Source: JAXGQD01 sp040766665
Lineage (GTDB): Bacteria; Bacillota; Clostridia; Saccharofermentanales; Fastidiosipilaceae
Assembly (NCBI GenBank): GCA_040766665.1
Contig: JAXGQD010000010.1
Location: 1 to 64,000, forward strand
Reading direction: 5' to 3'
Length of the DNA: 64,000 bases
Shown here: positions 18,714-26,760 of the stretch, piece after piece
Numbering within the stretch: position 1 is the stretch's first letter
How the letters are laid out: every line of letters starts with the position of its first letter
The notes under the pieces: model-generated
Databases searched by the model: none
Told to the model about the DNA's origin: nothing
The model's input: the letters and a program-made list of their open reading frames with translations, nothing else
Translations under genes and position numbers: made by a program

Positions 18714-19187
18714 GTGCTGCATATGCTGAGTGAGTTGACAGGCGTTGATGTCATGAGTATTCCCATCCCCGATTCTGAAGTCATGGCCATGCTTCGCTCG
18801 ACAGAGCCACTCAAATTTGTACTTGCGAACGAACAGAGTGCAAGCACCCTCGGTATCCCGGAAATGGGCACGATGATGGCTCGTGACATGATTGCCGAAA
18901 CCAAGCCGACCTGTTTCTATGACTTGGTCCAGTTAATGGGACTGTCTCATGGCACCGACGTATGGAAAGGCAATGCGCAAACCCTCATCCAGGAGGGCAT
19001 CTGCGACATCAATAACGTCATCGGTTGTCGTGACAGCATCATGACCACTTTGATTTACAAAGGCTTACCTTCGAAAGCCGCCTTTGACATCATGGAAAAA
19101 GTCAGAAAGGGCAAAGGCTTAAGCAGTGAACAGGAAGCGTTGATGCGCGAACATAAGGTCGAAGAATGGTATATCGACTCTTTGTAA
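18714..19187 (+). CDS. polC: PolC fragment 4: fingers region
   Basis: Contains ELTGVDVMSIP, SALMQ-like template-contact segments, GIPEMGT, LSHGTDVWKGNAQ, GCRDSIM and WYIDS, all colinear with PolC fingers. The apparent GTG start is artificial: it lies directly after the fourth break. The stop arises from an extra T at about 19183; without it the reading continues as CKKIKYMFPKAH. Confidence 0.8.
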   Translation: MLHMLSELTGVDVMSIPIPDSEVMAMLRSTEPLKFVLANEQSASTLGIPEMGTMMARDMIAETKPTCFYDLVQLMGLSHGTDVWKGNAQTLIQEGICDINNVIGCRDSIMTTLIYKGLPSKAAFDIMEKVRKGKGLSSEQEALMREHKVEEWYIDSL

Positions 19188-19200
19188 AAAAATCAAATAC

Positions 19201-19755
19201 ATGTTTCCCAAAGCCCATGCCGTGGCTTATGCCATCTCCTCCCTACGCGTCGCCTGGTTCAAGGTGCATCACCCGGCAGCTTATTATGCCGCGTACTTCA
19301 CGGTGCGGGCCGATGAATTTGACAGTTCACTCATGTGTGTGGATTTGGAGCAGTTGATGATTAATCGACGACGCTACCGCAGTCTGATGCAAGAAAAGAA
19401 TTCCCCCAAAGAGAAGAATACCTTCTATATTTTAGAATTGGTAGAAGAGATGCATAACCGCGGCATTCATTTCGCCCCGATTGATTTATTGCAGTCAGAC
19501 GCCACGCGCTTTGAACCCTTAAACGAAAAAGAAATTCGTCCACCTTTCAATGTTATTCCCGGTTTCAGTTCAGCCATGGCCAAGGCCTTGGTCGAGACGC
19601 GTAAACGAGACGGGGATTTCCATAACAAAGAGGAGTTGGCCAGAAGGGCACAACTGGGGCCGGTAGCGATAAAAGCGTTAGAGGATGCGGGTGTACTGTC
19701 GGATCTACCTGATTCAGCTCAGCTCAGCCTTTTTGATTTAATGGCGGGACTATGA
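19201..19755 (+). CDS. polC: PolC fragment 5: C-terminal domain
   Basis: From MFPKAHAVAYAISSLR (start of the C-terminal fingers and helix-hairpin-helix part) through GFSSAMAKALVETR to the terminal beta-clamp-binding QLSLFDL. The true stop of polC is TGA 19753-19755, which overlaps the priA ATG as ATGA. Confidence 0.8.
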   Translation: MFPKAHAVAYAISSLRVAWFKVHHPAAYYAAYFTVRADEFDSSLMCVDLEQLMINRRRYRSLMQEKNSPKEKNTFYILELVEEMHNRGIHFAPIDLLQSDATRFEPLNEKEIRPPFNVIPGFSSAMAKALVETRKRDGDFHNKEELARRAQLGPVAIKALEDAGVLSDLPDSAQLSLFDLMAGL

Positions 19756-22022
19756 TCATTGCAGAAGTGGTCTTGCGCGATGCAAGCATTCAATACGACA
19801 GACGATACAGTTATCGTTGGCCTGAAGCTTTCGTGGCGGCTGAGCCCGGTTTACGTGTTGCCGTGCCCTTCGGCAAAGCCGATAAAAAACGCGAAGCCTA
19901 TGTTTGGGCGATTCGCCATAGTCGCGCAGAAGACGAGGAACTCGTACTTAAGGATGTGGCGGACCTACTTTATAAAGAAGCGGTTCTGACTGCAGAGCAA
20001 ATTCAATTGGTTGAAATGATGCGCCTGCGCTATGCCTGTACCTATGGTGAGGCAATCCGCTGCATGCTCCCACCCGGATTTAAGATCAAAACAGCCTTGA
20101 AAGATAGGGAAGAACGCACGGTCAGTATCTCAGATGAAAACCTGGTGTTGAGTGACCTGGAAGAAGGCAAAATCAAGTCCCTTAAACAAGTGCGTGTTTT
20201 GGAAATGCTGCTTGAATACGGTGAAATGTCGGTACGCGAAGTGCTGGAAACGGTACAGGTGACAGAAGCGGTGCTGAAACGTCTTAGTCAGGCGGGACTA
20301 CTGCAATATGGCAAAAGACCCCTGGACGATGAAGTGGAACAGAGCCTTGAGCAGAGCCCTTTACTGAGTGAGCTCGAACCGACCCTTGAACAAGCCGCTG
20401 CTTTGCAAGTACTGAGCGATGCCTTGTTTTACCGACCCGAGACGGACAGAAGGCGTCTGAAGGAATACCTCTTACATGGTGTAACCGGTTCTGGAAAGAC
20501 CGAAATTTACTTACAATTAGCCAAGCTGGTCCTGCAAGAAGATCAATCCTGCCTGATTCTGGTGCCGGAAATTGCGCTGACGCCGCAGATGATCGAGCGT
20601 TTTACCCAACGTTTCGGTGACGAGGTGGCGGTGATGCATAGCCGTCTCAGCCAACGCGAACGTTTTGAACAGTGGAAGCGTATCCTGGCAGGACAAGTTC
20701 GCTTGTTGGTGGGTGTGCGATCGGCGGTGTTTATGCCTTTGCGTAAGCTCGCATTGATTGTGTTGGACGAAGAGCATGAAAGCAGTTATCAGTCTGATAT
20801 GAGTCCCCGTTATCATGCCAGAACCATAGCCAGACTACGTTGCCGTGATAAGAATTGTCTGCTCTTACTGGCTTCGGCCACACCCTCGGTCGAGACTTAT
20901 GCGCGTTGTAAAAACTCAGATAAGACCCGCTTACTGGAGCTGGTTGAAAGGCCGGGTCTGGCGCAACTTCCCGGTACACAGATCGTAGACATGCGCAATG
21001 AAATAAGGGAAGGCAATGTTTCCTTATTTTCAAAAGCGCTGCTCAAAGCGATGGAGCAATGTTTTCGCGGCGGGGAACAAGTCATCTTATTTCTCAATCG
21101 CAGGGGCTATGCAGGTCTGTACCTCTGTCGTTCCTGCGGCCACAAGGCAGCCTGTCCTTCTTGTTCGGTTGCTCTCACGTATCATCAGCCAAGTCGTAGC
21201 AAGCGTGCACGCCTCATCTGCCACTATTGCGGGCACGTCGAGAATCCCCCTCAGCGTTGTCCGGCTTGCGGTGAAGAAAAGATACAGGCATACGGCTTAG
21301 GTACTCAGCAAGTCGAAGCAGCTTTGGCGACCTTGTTCCCGGGCCGACGCGTCTTACGGATGGATCAGGATACAACTTATTCCAAATATGCTCATAAAGA
21401 AATTCTTGATGCTTTTCGGCGACGCGAGGCGGAGGTATTGCTCGGCACACAAATGATTGCCAAAGGCCACGATATTCCCAATGTGACACTGGTTGGTGTT
21501 TTGGCTTGTGATCAATTACTAAACGGCAATGATTATCGCGCGAATGAACGAGGTTTTCAATTAATCACACAGGCCGCCGGCAGGGCCGGGCGCGGAGAAC
21601 TGCCGGGTCGAGTGATTTTACAGAGTTTTGACCCGCAACAAAACAGCCTGATCGCGGCAGCCAAACAAGATTATCTTGCTTTTTACCAAGAAGAAATGCT
21701 TTTCAGAAAAGCGCTTGCTTATCCTCCCTTTGCGTCGCTGGCCAAGCTCATTGTGAGCTGTGCGGACAGTCGCAGAGCAGAAGCACATGCCAGACATTTG
21801 GAGGAGGTGATACGCAATGCTCTGACGGAGCAGGCGAATTTACGCCAGGTACAACTATTTGCTGTACAAGCGGCATTTCCGGCTCGTCTCTACGGCAAAT
21901 CGCGTTTCCAGATTTTACTGAAATCACAGGATGAGGCTGCGCTTTCGTATATTTTACGCCTCGCGCGCCAAGTGCGCAGCGCGGATGAAATCACTCTGGC
22001 CTTGATTCTGGATCCTGCTTAG
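19752..22022 (+). CDS. priA: Primosomal protein N' (replication restart helicase PriA)
   Basis: A 3'-5' superfamily 2 helicase that reloads the replisome at stalled forks. The 756-residue protein has an N-terminal 3'BD fold (IIAEVVLRD), Walker A GVTGSGKTEIY near residue 245, Walker B LDEEHESSYQ, and two zinc-binding clusters (CRSCGHKAACPSCS and CHYCGHVENPPQRCPACGEE). Helicase motif VI is QAAGRAGRGELPG. Its ATG overlaps the polC stop (ATGA), so translation of the two replication proteins is probably coupled. Confidence 0.95.
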   Translation: MIIAEVVLRDASIQYDRRYSYRWPEAFVAAEPGLRVAVPFGKADKKREAYVWAIRHSRAEDEELVLKDVADLLYKEAVLTAEQIQLVEMMRLRYACTYGEAIRCMLPPGFKIKTALKDREERTVSISDENLVLSDLEEGKIKSLKQVRVLEMLLEYGEMSVREVLETVQVTEAVLKRLSQAGLLQYGKRPLDDEVEQSLEQSPLLSELEPTLEQAAALQVLSDALFYRPETDRRRLKEYLLHGVTGSGKTEIYLQLAKLVLQEDQSCLILVPEIALTPQMIERFTQRFGDEVAVMHSRLSQRERFEQWKRILAGQVRLLVGVRSAVFMPLRKLALIVLDEEHESSYQSDMSPRYHARTIARLRCRDKNCLLLLASATPSVETYARCKNSDKTRLLELVERPGLAQLPGTQIVDMRNEIREGNVSLFSKALLKAMEQCFRGGEQVILFLNRRGYAGLYLCRSCGHKAACPSCSVALTYHQPSRSKRARLICHYCGHVENPPQRCPACGEEKIQAYGLGTQQVEAALATLFPGRRVLRMDQDTTYSKYAHKEILDAFRRREAEVLLGTQMIAKGHDIPNVTLVGVLACDQLLNGNDYRANERGFQLITQAAGRAGRGELPGRVILQSFDPQQNSLIAAAKQDYLAFYQEEMLFRKALAYPPFASLAKLIVSCADSRRAEAHARHLEEVIRNALTEQANLRQVQLFAVQAAFPARLYGKSRFQILLKSQDEAALSYILRLARQVRSADEITLALILDPA

Positions 22023-22077
22023 GGGGCCTGGTTTTGCCCTTACCTTGGTCATTCGCTCGAAAAAGCTTATAATTAAC

Positions 22078-22083
22078 TTTATT
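22078..22083 (+). promoter_or_regulatory. Candidate -10 element upstream of def
   Basis: A perfect TATAAT lies 21 bases before the def ATG, inside the 82-base gap after priA. No convincing -35 hexamer sits at 16-18 bases upstream, so this is tentative. If real, it starts the def-fmt-rsmB unit. Confidence 0.4.
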
Positions 22084-22104
22084 TCTAAAATACTAGGAGA
22101 GCTT

Positions 22105-22593
22105 ATGGCCATCAGAAACATACTGCACGACGGTGACGAAACGTTGTTAAAAGTCTCGAAACCGGTGCGTGAAATCAATGCCCGTGTCTTAGAACAAATC
22201 AAGGACATGGGAGAAACCCTTTATGCTGCCGGGAACGGTATCGGTTTGGCGGCCCCTCAAGTGGGTCTCTTGAAACGCATATTTGTTATTGATATGAATG
22301 ACGGCGAGGGTTTACAGGTCTTTATTAATCCGGAAATTACGGCGACTGAAGGGGAGCAAACAGCCATGGAAGGCTGTTTGAGTGTTCCCGGCATGTTTGG
22401 CAACGTTTGCCGACCGGCTAAGGTGAAAGTCAAAGCGACAAATGAGCAGGGCGAAGATTTCGAAGTAGAAGCGGAAGGCCTCTATGCCGTTTGTATTTGC
22501 CATGAAAATGACCATCTGGACGGTATTCTTTTTAAAGAGAAGGTAATCGGCGATCTGGTGAAAGCCGAGGACTTGTTTGATGAAGAAGATTAG
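22105..22593 (+). CDS. def: Peptide deformylase
   Basis: Removes the N-formyl group from new proteins using a metal ion. The three PDF motifs are intact: GNGIGLAAPQVG (I), MEGCLSVPG with the Cys ligand (II) and ICHENDHLDG with the HExxH histidines (III). It has 162 residues. Start ATG 22105 follows TAGGAGAGC; the frame is open a further 60 bases upstream but with no ribosome-binding site. Its last 14 bases overlap fmt, which performs the opposing reaction on initiator tRNA. Confidence 0.95.
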   Translation: MAIRNILHDGDETLLKVSKPVREINARVLEQIKDMGETLYAAGNGIGLAAPQVGLLKRIFVIDMNDGEGLQVFINPEITATEGEQTAMEGCLSVPGMFGNVCRPAKVKVKATNEQGEDFEVEAEGLYAVCICHENDHLDGILFKEKVIGDLVKAEDLFDEED

Positions 22594-23551
22594 ACTTGTA
22601 TACATGGGCACACCTGAATTTGCCGTGCCACCATTGGCGGCATTGTTAAATGACCCCGCTTTTGAGGTCCTGGCTGTGGTCAGTCAACCCGACAAGGCGC
22701 AGGGGAGACGCAAAGAAGTTATACCAACTCCGGTGAAAACGCTGGCTTTGCAACATAATATTCCTGTTCTGCAACCTTTAAAAATGCGGGACGGCGTCTT
22801 ACGTGAGGCTTTGCGAGGCTTGGATGCGGATTTTTTACTCACCTGCGCGTTCGGGCGGATTTTGCCTGATGACATTCTCAGTCTGCCCAAATGTGAAGCT
22901 TTAAACCTGCATGCCTCACTTTTACCTAAATATCGTGGTGCGGCACCGATTCAGTTTGCCTTGCTTAACGGAGATGCGTATACGGGAGTTAGCTTGATGC
23001 GGATGGATGCGGAGCTTGATCACGGGGCAGTTTTTTCGCAACGTGAACTGAAAATCAGCGACGAGATGTATTATCCGGAACTAAGTGCCGCCCTGGCCAA
23101 TCTGGCTGCCGAAATGGCTGTCACGGATTTACCCAGGATTATTTCCGGCGCACTCTCAGGCGTTGAACAGGCGCATGAGCAGGCGAGTTTTACACGACTG
23201 CTGAAAAAAGAGGACGGCCAAATAAATTGGCATAGCGATGCTAAAACCATCGCCCAGCTGGTGCGGGCGACTTATCCCTGGCCCGGAGCTTATGGCTATT
23301 TAGGAGACAAACGTTTGAAAATACACCGGGCGCATGTCATTGCGCCCGAATTATGGACAAGTGTTCCGTCTGAGCTTCAGGCTTTAGCAGCTGGTGCACT
23401 GATAAAGGCTAAAAAGCAAGGCCTTTTTGTGCGTTGCGGTGCTGGCGAGCCTTCGCTGCTGCAGCTGGAAGAAGTGCAGCTTGAGGGAGCCAAGCGCCTT
23501 ACGGCAAAGGACTTTAGTTTAGGTATCAAAGACGGTGAGGTTTTGAGTTGA
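22580..23551 (+). CDS. fmt: Methionyl-tRNA formyltransferase
   Basis: Formylates Met-tRNA(fMet) with 10-formyl-THF, preparing initiator tRNA. The N-terminal Rossmann domain shows YMGTPEFAVPPL, SQPDKAQGR and the catalytic region ALNLHASLLPKYRGAAPI with Asn, His and the following Asp in DHGAVF. The C-terminal OB domain (KEDGQINW, VRATYPWPGAY) binds tRNA. It has 323 residues. ATG 22580 inside the end of def is chosen over the adjacent TTG. One base separates it from rsmB. Confidence 0.95.
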   Translation: MKKIRLVYMGTPEFAVPPLAALLNDPAFEVLAVVSQPDKAQGRRKEVIPTPVKTLALQHNIPVLQPLKMRDGVLREALRGLDADFLLTCAFGRILPDDILSLPKCEALNLHASLLPKYRGAAPIQFALLNGDAYTGVSLMRMDAELDHGAVFSQRELKISDEMYYPELSAALANLAAEMAVTDLPRIISGALSGVEQAHEQASFTRLLKKEDGQINWHSDAKTIAQLVRATYPWPGAYGYLGDKRLKIHRAHVIAPELWTSVPSELQALAAGALIKAKKQGLFVRCGAGEPSLLQLEEVQLEGAKRLTAKDFSLGIKDGEVLS

Positions 23552-23552
23552 A

Positions 23553-24955
23553 ATGGCAAAACACTTACCCCTACGTTTCCGTTCGCCCTCTAGCGGCCGT
23601 GAATTGGCTTTGCAAGCCTTGTATAAAACAGATCAAGCAGGTGCATACAGCACTTTAGCCTTGTCTTCACTCATCAACAAATCCATACTCGATCAACGTG
23701 AACTCAAACAAGCCACCGCCATGTTCTATGGCACATTATCCCGGCAGGTGGGGCTTGATTCCTGCCTGCAAAAATTCAGCAAACAGCCTATTGCGGATTT
23801 GGACCCGCTTGTACGTAACGCCTTGCGCCTGGCTGCCTTTCAGATTTATTTTTCGCCTAATATTCCGCCACAGGCGGCCGTGAACACAGCGGTCGAAATG
23901 GTGAAAAAATACAGCCATCGCGGCTTGAGCGGCTATGCCAATGCTGTTTTACGCGCGCTCTTACGCCAATTACCTGCTTACCCGAGCACCGGAGCTGAAG
24001 CTGCCGCTGTGCATCCCGCATTGTTCGAACAAATCAATCACTGTTTAGCGGCCGAGCCTCTCAAGGCAGATACTGCAGGATTAGCGGCCTATTGGCAAGC
24101 GGTCAATCAGGAGGCACCCCTGTATTTGCGCCTACGAGCCGGTATAAGTGCGCTTGACGAAAATCTGCTTATTGAGAGTTTGGAAGGCGAGGGGGTCACA
24201 GTCAAACGACTTGATTGGCCGGAAAAAACGATCTCCCTTGCGTTGGGCGAACGCAGCCTGACCGATCTACAAGCATGGCAGGAAGGCTTTTTAATCGCCC
24301 AAGGCAGGGCGGCTCAATTACCGGCAATCATTGCTGCTTACCATCAACCCAGGAAGGTTTTAGATCTTTGTGCCGCTCCGGGCGGCAAAAGCCTACAACT
24401 ACACGATCTACTGGCGCCTGCAGTTGAAATTACAGCGAACGATTTACATGCGTCCCGGGTACAAAAAATACGGGAGAACATGGTCCGACTTGGCATCCAC
24501 GATATCAAAACGCAGTGCAGAGATGCTACGGTAGCCCTTCCTGAGCAAGAACACGGGACGTATGAGCTGGTGCTGGCAGATGTGCCCTGTTCTTCATTGG
24601 GCTTACTGCAGCGCAAACCCGAACTGCGTTTGAACCAAGAGCACTGGGACGCTGCACTTCTTGAGACCCAGGCAGCTATACTTGATCATGCGGCTCAGGC
24701 ACTCAAACCCGACGGTATCCTGATCTACAGCACCTGTACCCTGAATCCTTAGAGAACCAAAAGCAGATAGCCGCTTTTCTCGGGCGTCAGAAAGATGCCT
24801 TTACGCTCACAGATTTGAAGTCTCTGCCGAAAGCTTTGAGCGAGATCCCCTTTACAAAGAAACAATTATGCGAAAGCCCCGGACTTTTAAATTTATACCC
24901 CCATATCCACGGGAGTGAAGGCTTTTTCATCGCCCAACTCCGAAAGAAAGCTTAA
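23553..24955 (+). CDS. rsmB: 16S rRNA (cytosine-967-C5)-methyltransferase, one frameshift
   Basis: Methylates C967 of 16S rRNA. It has an N-terminal NusB-like RNA-binding domain (SGRELALQALYKTDQ, LAAFQIYF, VNTAVEMVKKY), then the SAM-dependent Rossmann domain with VLDLCAAPGGKSLQ, LADVPCSSLGLLQRKP with the first catalytic Cys and YSTCTLNP with the second. The frame stops at 24752, right after TLNP, but continues one frame over as LENQKQIAAF through to GSEGFFIAQLRKK and a stop at 24955. One base is missing near 24749. Restored, it is about 467 residues, the normal length. Start ATG 23553 is 1 base after the fmt stop. Confidence 0.85.
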
Positions 24956-24959
24956 CGCT

Positions 24960-25997
24960 ATGAAGAATAAAAAGAAGCCTTATATTTATGATATTCCCCG
25001 CGCTGAATTGCTCGCGGAGCTTAGTACGTATGGCCTGCCGGCCTATCGCTTTAAACAGCTTTGTACCTGGCTGGATAAAGGGGTAGAAGAGGCTGAGGAA
25101 ATGAGCAATCTCCCCAAGGAACTACGCTCTACTCTGGCGGAGCGCTATGCATTTTGCAGCCTGGAGTGTATTGAGGAATATCAGTCAGAACTGGATGAGA
25201 CCAAAAAATTTGTTTTTCGTTTGCACGATGGCAATATCGTTGAATGTGTTTATATGGAGTATCGTTACGGCCGTTCGGTTTGTATTTCTTCGCAGGCCGG
25301 TTGCCGCATGGGTTGTCGTTTTTGTGCCTCGACGAAGGCGGGTTTTGCTAGAAATCTCAGTGCCGGTGAAATGCTGGCACAATTGCGCTTAGTGGCGCGT
25401 CGTAGTGGCAAAAGAATCAGTCATGTCGTGGTCATGGGTGTAGGTGAGCCGTTCGAAAACTACGACAACTTAATGATGTTCTTACAAGAAGCACACAAGC
25501 CCGAAACATTCAATATCAGTTACCGCAATATGACCGTATCAACTTGCGGTCTGATACCTGAAATGCTAAAATTCACCGATGAACATATCCCTGTAACCTT
25601 GGCAGTTTCTTTGCATGCGGCTGATGATCAGACCAGACAGGAGCTCATGCCGATAGCCAAACGTTACACGCTCGATGAATTATTGGCTGCTTGCAGGTAT
25701 TACGTAAAACACAGTGGGCGTAGAATCAGTTTTGAATATGCCCTTTTCAGTGGAGTCAATGACAGCGTAGCTGATGCACAAAAACTGGTCCGTTTACTCA
25801 AATCAATGCTCTGTCACGTCAACCTGATTCCTGCCAATCCTTTCCCGGGCAGTCGCTTCGCATGTAGCAGCATGCAAAGCATCAAACAGTTTAAGCAAGT
25901 ATTGGACGAGGCTCACATTCCCTGTAGCATTCGCAGAGCCTTAGGCAGAGATATCATGGCCGCCTGCGGGCAGTTAAGGAGAAGACTGGAAGAATGA
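24960..25997 (+). CDS. rlmN: Dual-specificity 23S rRNA/tRNA (adenine-C2)-methyltransferase RlmN
   Basis: A radical SAM enzyme methylating C2 of A2503 in 23S rRNA and A37 of some tRNAs. The [4Fe-4S] motif is CRMGCRFC (Cys-X3-Cys-X2-Cys). VVMGVGEPFENYDN, ALSLHAADDQTR and the C-terminal Cys that carries the methyl group (RALGRDIMAACGQL) are present. It has 345 residues. Start ATG 24960 is 4 bases after the restored rsmB stop; an upstream in-frame ATG lies inside rsmB. Its stop overlaps the next start as ATGA. Confidence 0.94.
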   Translation: MKNKKKPYIYDIPRAELLAELSTYGLPAYRFKQLCTWLDKGVEEAEEMSNLPKELRSTLAERYAFCSLECIEEYQSELDETKKFVFRLHDGNIVECVYMEYRYGRSVCISSQAGCRMGCRFCASTKAGFARNLSAGEMLAQLRLVARRSGKRISHVVVMGVGEPFENYDNLMMFLQEAHKPETFNISYRNMTVSTCGLIPEMLKFTDEHIPVTLAVSLHAADDQTRQELMPIAKRYTLDELLAACRYYVKHSGRRISFEYALFSGVNDSVADAQKLVRLLKSMLCHVNLIPANPFPGSRFACSSMQSIKQFKQVLDEAHIPCSIRRALGRDIMAACGQLRRRLEE

Positions 25998-26743
25998 TTG
26001 CGGCAATTGATTTTGCAGCAGCGACCGATGTCGGTCTGAAACGCCATAACAATGAGGACTCCTATGTTGTTTTGGCTGGTTCGGAGCGCAATTCTTTTGT
26101 CGTGATTCTGGCTGACGGGATGGGGGGACACCAAAAAGGTGAGGTAGCCTCCAGCACAGCCGTCCAGTATGTTTCCACTTCGTTATCCAGACAAATCAAT
26201 ATGAGCATGGATAGCAATCAGTTAAAAAGAATTCTTGCGGAAGTGGTAGAGAAATCCAATGTAAAGGTCTATCTGCAATCCTTGGAAAATAAAGAATTTC
26301 GGGGGATGGGTACGACCCTGACCGTCGGCATCGTTAACAATGAACGCTTGTTAATCGGACATATCGGGGATTGCCGGGTTTATGTTTTGAGAGCTGACCG
26401 TCTTATGCAGTTGACCAGTGACCATACCCTGGTGCAGGTCTTGGTCGACCGCGGCGACTTAAGTCCTGAAGCAGCCAGACAGCATAAAAGAAAAAATGTC
26501 GTTACACGTGCGCTAGGTTCACGTGATTATGTGAAAGCGGACGTGATTGAATTTCGCTTGGCCAAAGGTGATAAACTCTTGTTCTGCTCCGATGGTCTAC
26601 ATGACTATGTCGAAGAGCTTGATTTTAAAAAGGTACTTAAACATGAAAATAATCCGCGTGAAGCGGTCAAGAAGCTGATTAAACTTGCCAATGATACGGC
26701 TGGCATGGATAATGTCACCGTGATTGTCGGTCAGGTCAGCTGA
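25994..26743 (+). CDS. stp: PP2C-type serine/threonine phosphatase
   Basis: Dephosphorylates targets of the neighbouring kinase PrkC. The 249-residue PPM/PP2C fold shows the metal-binding motifs TDVGLKRHNNEDS (motif 1), LADGMGGHQKGEVAS (motif 2), GMGTTLTV, HIGDCRVY, the Asp-containing SDGLHDYV and GMDNVTVIV. It starts within the rlmN stop (ATGA) and is followed after 17 bases by prkC. The phosphatase-kinase-rsgA-rpe-thiN order is conserved across Bacillota. Confidence 0.94.
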   Translation: MIAAIDFAAATDVGLKRHNNEDSYVVLAGSERNSFVVILADGMGGHQKGEVASSTAVQYVSTSLSRQINMSMDSNQLKRILAEVVEKSNVKVYLQSLENKEFRGMGTTLTVGIVNNERLLIGHIGDCRVYVLRADRLMQLTSDHTLVQVLVDRGDLSPEAARQHKRKNVVTRALGSRDYVKADVIEFRLAKGDKLLFCSDGLHDYVEELDFKKVLKHENNPREAVKKLIKLANDTAGMDNVTVIVGQVS

Positions 26744-26760
26744 GACAGGTGAGGTATTAA

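Larger units (their letters stand above)
15257..19755 (+). pseudogene. polC: DNA polymerase III PolC, reading frame broken five times
   Basis: The Gram-positive replicative polymerase with built-in 3'-5' proofreading. Read across frames, the whole protein is present (about 1,497 codons): N-terminal domain, OB fold, PHP domain interrupted by a DnaQ-type exonuclease, polymerase palm with the catalytic PDIDLNF motif (18309-18329), and the terminal clamp-binding QLSLF. The frame breaks near 17572 (one base too many), 18265 (one missing), 18683 (one extra A), 18708 (one missing C) and 19183 (one extra T). At every break similarity to PolC resumes at once in the new frame, with no residues lost. 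PolC is essential, so sequence errors are likelier than decay, but all five lie within 1.6 kb. Start is GTG 15257 after GGGGGGAAG. Confidence 0.85.

Noticed and set aside
17500..19200. Programmed ribosomal frameshifting in polC
   Set aside because: No shared slippery heptamer or consistent downstream structure is seen at the five sites, and shifts occur in both directions; sequence error is simpler.
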